Below are positions 60,483 to 64,000 of a DNA stretch of 64,000 nt, piece after piece. Every line of letters begins with the position of its first letter. Within the stretch, counting starts at the first letter, position 1. A program made the translations under genes and the position numbers. The stretch covers positions 62,001 to 126,000 of the forward strand of contig NZ_BMTW01000017.1 of assembly GCF_014649875.1 (NCBI RefSeq), read 5' to 3'. The DNA comes from Streptomyces rubiginosohelvolus (GTDB lineage: Bacteria > Actinomycetota > Actinomycetes > Streptomycetales > Streptomycetaceae). A model generated the notes under the pieces. That model had not been told where the DNA came from. It saw only the letters and a program-made list of their open reading frames with translations, and did not search any database.

Positions 60483-62704
60483 GTCCGGCTCCCCGTCTCC
60501 GCCGGCTCCTTGCGGATGCCGCCCTCGGGTCCGACACCGGCGGCGACCAGTTCGGCCTTCTCCTCCTTGGTGGCGAACAGCGAGGCCGGGGCGACGAGCT
60601 TGGACTCGACGTACGGCGTCTCGTGGAGCTTGACGCTCTCCGGGTCGCGGATGGCCTTGTAGCAGACCCGGCCGGCGTCCACGAGCACCACGATGATGAG
60701 GAGCGCGAAGAGCGCGCTCAGCACCCCGTCGACCGTGGAGTTGGTGACGACGGTCCGCATGTCGTCCATGGACTTGGCCGGCGCCAGCACCTCGCCCGCG
60801 TCGATGCCCGCCTGGTACTTGTCGCGCTGGGCGAAGAAGCCGACCTTCACGTCCTCGGAGAAGATCTTCTGCCAGCTCGCGGTGAGTGTGACCGCCACGT
60901 CCCAGGCGAGCGGGACCGCGGTGACCCACGCCCACTTCAGCCGGCCGGACTTGACGAGCAGGGTGGTGCAGACGGCCAGCGCGACGGCGGCCAGCAGCTG
61001 GTTGGCGATACCGAAGAGCGGGAAGAGCTGGTTGATGCCGCCCAGCGGGTCGTGCACGCCGACCCAGAGGAAGTACCCCCAGCCGCCGACCACGACGGCG
61101 CTGGCGAACCAGACGCCCGGCTTCCAGCTGACCTCGCGGAACGGCTTGTAGGCGTTGCCCAGCATGTCCTGGAGCATGAAGCGCCCGACCCGGGTGCCGG
61201 CGTCCACCGTGGTGAGGATGAAGAGGGCCTCGAACATGATGGCGAAGTGGTACCAGAACGCCTTCATCGCCGTTCCGCCGACGACCGCGGAGAAGATCTC
61301 CGACATGCCGAGGGCGAACGTGGGCGCGCCACCGGTCCGGGAGAGCAGGCTCGCCTCTTCGACGTCCTTGGCGGCCTGGGCCAGGGCGTCCGGGGAGATG
61401 GTGAAGCCGAAGTTGGCGACGGCCTGCGAGGCGGACTGGACGCTGTCGCCGATCACACCGACGGGCGCGTTGATGGCGAAGTAGAGGCCGGGGTCGATGA
61501 TGCAGGCGGCGATCATCGCCATGATCGCGACGAACGACTCGACCAGCATGGAGCCGTACCCGATCATCCGGATCTGGGTCTCCTTCTGGACCATCTTCGG
61601 CGTGGTGCCGGAGGAGACCAGGGAGTGGAAACCGGAGAGGGCGCCACAGGCGATGGTGATGAAGACGAACGGGAACATCGAGCCGGCGAAGACCGGGCCC
61701 GATCCGCTGGAGGCGAAGTCGGTGACCGCGGGCATCTTCAGGGTCGGCAGCGCGACGACCACGCCGAGGGCCAGCAGCCCGATCGTGCCGACCTTCATGA
61801 AGGTGGAGAGGTAGTCGCGCGGGGCCAGCAGCAGCCACACGGGGAGTACGGAGGCGAGGAACCCGTACGCGATCATCCAGATGACCAGCGTGCCCGGCTC
61901 CAGCGTGAAGAAGTCCGCCCACGAGGACTCGGCGACCCAGCCGCCCGAGACGATCGCGAGCAGCAGCAGCGCGACGCCTATGAAGGAGACCTCGCTGACC
62001 TTGCCGGGCCGCAGGACACGCAGATAGACGCCCATGAAGAGGGCGATCGGGATGGTCATGCCGATGGAGAAGACGCCCCACGGCGAGTGCGCGAGCGCGT
62101 TCACGATGACCAGCGCGAGGACCGCCAACAGGATGATCATGATGATGAAGACCGCGACCAGGGCGGCGATCCCGCCGACCGGGCCTATCTCGTCGCGCGC
62201 CATCTGACCGAGCGAACGGCCGTTGCGGCGGGTCGAGAAGAAGAGCGTCACCATGTCCTGCACGGCGCCGGCGAAGATGACGCCGACGACGAGCCAGATC
62301 GTGCCGGGCAGATACCCCATCTGCGCGGCGAGCACGGGTCCGACCAGCGGCCCCGCTCCGGCGATGGCGGCGAAGTGGTGGCCGAACAGCACCCGGCGGT
62401 CGGTGGGATGGAAGTCGACACCGTTGTCCAGCCGTTCGGCCGGGGTCGCACGGTTCTTGTCGGCCTTCAGGACCCGGTTGGCGATGAACCGGGAGTAGAA
62501 GCGGTACGCGATCGCATACGAACCGAGGGCCGCCGCCAGCATCCAGGCGGCCGAGACCTCTTCACCCCGCGAGAGCGCGAGGGCGGCCCAGCCGATGGCG
62601 CCGGCCAGGGCCACGAGGCTCCAGACGGCTATGGACTTCGGGGTCGGCCCTCGCCGCCCCGCTGCTGGTGGGGCAGGTGGTGCTGGTGTGGGCGATTCCG
62701 CCAT
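60479..62704 (-). CDS. cstA: Carbon starvation protein CstA (pyruvate/peptide transporter)
   Basis: 741 residues from ATG 62704. A short Pro-rich N-terminus, then about 16 to 18 transmembrane segments. Family motifs include HHFAAIAGAGPLVGPVLAAQ, FFSTRRNGRSLGQMARDEIG, CGALSGFHSLVSSGTTPK and GIANQLLAAVALAV. CstA proteins import pyruvate or peptides under carbon limitation. A GTGACG-18-TAGATT promoter lies upstream. Followed by ybdD. Confidence 0.93.
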   Translation of the reverse strand: MAESPTPAPPAPPAAGRRGPTPKSIAVWSLVALAGAIGWAALALSRGEEVSAAWMLAAALGSYAIAYRFYSRFIANRVLKADKNRATPAERLDNGVDFHPTDRRVLFGHHFAAIAGAGPLVGPVLAAQMGYLPGTIWLVVGVIFAGAVQDMVTLFFSTRRNGRSLGQMARDEIGPVGGIAALVAVFIIMIILLAVLALVIVNALAHSPWGVFSIGMTIPIALFMGVYLRVLRPGKVSEVSFIGVALLLLAIVSGGWVAESSWADFFTLEPGTLVIWMIAYGFLASVLPVWLLLAPRDYLSTFMKVGTIGLLALGVVVALPTLKMPAVTDFASSGSGPVFAGSMFPFVFITIACGALSGFHSLVSSGTTPKMVQKETQIRMIGYGSMLVESFVAIMAMIAACIIDPGLYFAINAPVGVIGDSVQSASQAVANFGFTISPDALAQAAKDVEEASLLSRTGGAPTFALGMSEIFSAVVGGTAMKAFWYHFAIMFEALFILTTVDAGTRVGRFMLQDMLGNAYKPFREVSWKPGVWFASAVVVGGWGYFLWVGVHDPLGGINQLFPLFGIANQLLAAVALAVCTTLLVKSGRLKWAWVTAVPLAWDVAVTLTASWQKIFSEDVKVGFFAQRDKYQAGIDAGEVLAPAKSMDDMRTVVTNSTVDGVLSALFALLIIVVLVDAGRVCYKAIRDPESVKLHETPYVESKLVAPASLFATKEEKAELVAAGVGPEGGIRKEPAETGSRT

Positions 62705-62748
62705 GTTGTGCTCCGTCCCCTCGCTGATCACCGGTGCGATGGGCAGGA

Positions 62749-62778
62749 AATCTATGGGACGCGTCCGACCAGCGTCAC
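62749..62778 (-). promoter_or_regulatory. Promoter of cstA-ybdD
   Basis: Minus strand: GTGACG (62778-62773), 18-nt spacer, TAGATT (62754-62749), about 45 nt upstream of the cstA ATG. A good match to a vegetative promoter. Confidence 0.55.
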
Positions 62779-62866
62779 CCCCTGTCCGCATTGCGGTCCG
62801 GCAACGGTGATGTGTCGCAACAGGACACGGGCGGCACGCCGGCCCGGTTCACTCGGCGAGGGACGC

Positions 62867-63859
62867 TCAGACCCAGCCCCGCCGGGCCGCCTCCGCACCC
62901 GCCTGGAACCTGCTGCGGACCTGCATCCGGGCCGTCAGCTCCGCGTTCATCCTGCGCACGGTGCGCAGCGACACCCCCAGGCGGCGTGCCGCGGTCGCGT
63001 CCGTGTGCCCCTTCGCCAGCAGCGACAGCAACTCGTCCTCCTGAGGGGTCAGCCCGTTGCCGTCCCGGGCGGGAGCGGAGCAGAGCGGGGTGGCGTTCAC
63101 CCACAGCTGCTCGAACAGCATCCGGGCCACCGCGACCGCCCCCTTGCTGCGCAACTCCAGGGCGCCCGCCCGCCCGTCGTCGGGGTCCAGCGGCACGAGC
63201 GCGACCTCGCCGTCGACCACCACCATGACCAGCGGCAGCGTCGGCAGCGTCCGGTTCTCCGCACCGAGCGACCCCAGCCGGTTCACGTAGCGCAGGGTCG
63301 GCGGGTCGTTGCGGAAGCTGTCCTGGTAGATGCTGCGCAGCCGCACCCCGCGCTCCAGCGCCCGCCGGTCGAGAGGCCAGCTCGCCTCCAGCGTGTCCGG
63401 GGACTGCGCGCCGCCGGGCAGCAGCGAGAGGCACTCCGCCCGGGCCAGCTCGGCCAGTTCGGTCAGCCGCTCGCGTACCGCGCCGAGCCCCTCCAGCCGC
63501 TTGACGACGTCGAATCCGCCGCCGGCCCGCCGTCCCCGGTCCGTGGTGAGGACCGACATCGCGTCCCGGGCGACTTCGAGCCCTCGCTGCTGCCGTGCCA
63601 GTTCGGCCTCCCGGCGGGACAGGAGGAACGGCAGGCTGGCCGCCGGGTCCAGGGCCCGGAAGACCGGCTGGCCCTGCTCCGTGCCGTGGGGGGCGTCGTC
63701 CAGCAGACACAGCTCCGCCAACTGGTCCAGGGCCCGGCGCACATCGTCCTCGCTCCGCCCCAGCCGTGCCACGATCTCGTCGAGCCGCAGCTCCGGTTCC
63801 TCCAGGACGAGCCGGTAGACCAGCTCCGTCCGCGCGTCCAGCCCCAGTACCTCTAACAT
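62867..63859 (-). CDS. LuxR-type regulator with TrmB-like N-terminal domain
   Basis: 330 residues from ATG 63859 (GGGAG upstream). The N-terminal part (LGLDARTELVYRLVLEEPEL, LDEIVARLGRSEDDVRRALD) resembles a TrmB winged helix; the C-terminus is a LuxR HTH (LTPQEDELLSLLAKGHTDAT, AARRLGVSLRTVRRM). No response-regulator Asp domain is seen. It stands beside cstA, which it might regulate; a DasR-like half site lies upstream at 63955. Confidence 0.87.
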   Translation of the reverse strand: MLEVLGLDARTELVYRLVLEEPELRLDEIVARLGRSEDDVRRALDQLAELCLLDDAPHGTEQGQPVFRALDPAASLPFLLSRREAELARQQRGLEVARDAMSVLTTDRGRRAGGGFDVVKRLEGLGAVRERLTELAELARAECLSLLPGGAQSPDTLEASWPLDRRALERGVRLRSIYQDSFRNDPPTLRYVNRLGSLGAENRTLPTLPLVMVVVDGEVALVPLDPDDGRAGALELRSKGAVAVARMLFEQLWVNATPLCSAPARDGNGLTPQEDELLSLLAKGHTDATAARRLGVSLRTVRRMNAELTARMQVRSRFQAGAEAARRGWV

Positions 63860-63952
63860 CCCTGGCTCCCCCGCAGATGTCACGCCGTCCCCGCACGCCG
63901 GTGCGGGACGCCCCTTCAGCACCGGGCGCGAGTGTAGGGGCGGTGCGTTGTG

Positions 63953-63968
63953 AAGGTATAGACCAGGT
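63953..63968. promoter_or_regulatory. Possible DasR-like site near the window end
   Basis: GGTATAGACCA (63955-63965) differs from GGTCTAGACCA in one base. It may serve a gene beyond the window or the LuxR-type gene. Confidence 0.3.
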
Positions 63969-64000
63969 CCACGGGATGGATGGGCCCGGCGGGGCGTTCA

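Overview
The window is high-GC DNA from an actinobacterium, almost certainly a Streptomyces chromosome core region. GC is strongly biased at third codon positions, GTG starts are frequent, many genes are coupled by ATGA or GTGA overlaps, and the content is typically streptomycete: WblC with an AT-hook, the SigR-RsrA pair, a Fur-type regulator divergent from catalase, and a cobalamin riboswitch in front of nrdAB. From memory, without a database search, the gene order resembles the Streptomyces coelicolor SCO5180-SCO5230 region, and its left part resembles the Mycobacterium tuberculosis Rv3193c-Rv3204 block.

Region 1 (1-20 kb) is a DNA-repair and stress block. It holds a truncated membrane protein with a kinase-like domain, an alkyltransferase-like protein, the AdnA/AdnB helicase-nuclease pair, an M20 dipeptidase, NudC, a mycoredoxin-type glutaredoxin under a sequence match to a SigR promoter, and UvrD2. 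WblC (WhiB7) follows, behind an upstream ORF and a strong intrinsic terminator that look like an attenuator. Small proteins, an ABC1/UbiB-like kinase, a ThiF-like protein and a metallopeptidase close the block.

Region 2 (20-33 kb) opens with a TerD-AIM24 fusion and two more AIM24 proteins in one operon. It continues with a NUDIX hydrolase, a DUF2342 protein, an SDR protein, MoaE, a small membrane protein, a YlbL-type PDZ/Lon-like protease, a PPA1309-type protein and a large UPF0182 membrane protein.

Region 3 (33-45 kb) has two identical initiator tRNA genes, each with its own terminator, on either side of a Sel1-repeat protein. Then come a Fur/CatR regulator divergent from catalase, a CBS protein, HisN, a TetR regulator overlapping tail-to-tail with a SugE/Gdx-like SMR exporter, aroA-rsgA, an M50-like membrane protease, a YedK/HMCES protein and a small alpha/beta hydrolase.

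Region 4 (45-64 kb) starts with sigR-rsrA (thiol-oxidative stress), a tandem of HD-domain membrane proteins with a degenerate second member, a TPR-like protein and peptide deformylase. It continues with a GlxA-type AraC regulator, a three-gene ABC-2 exporter with a DasR-like operator match, and nrdA-nrdB behind a cobalamin riboswitch. It ends with a GNAT/lipoprotein pair, cstA-ybdD and a LuxR-type regulator. The common theme is redox, antibiotic and DNA-damage stress. No prophage, insertion sequence, CRISPR array or biosynthetic gene cluster was seen.
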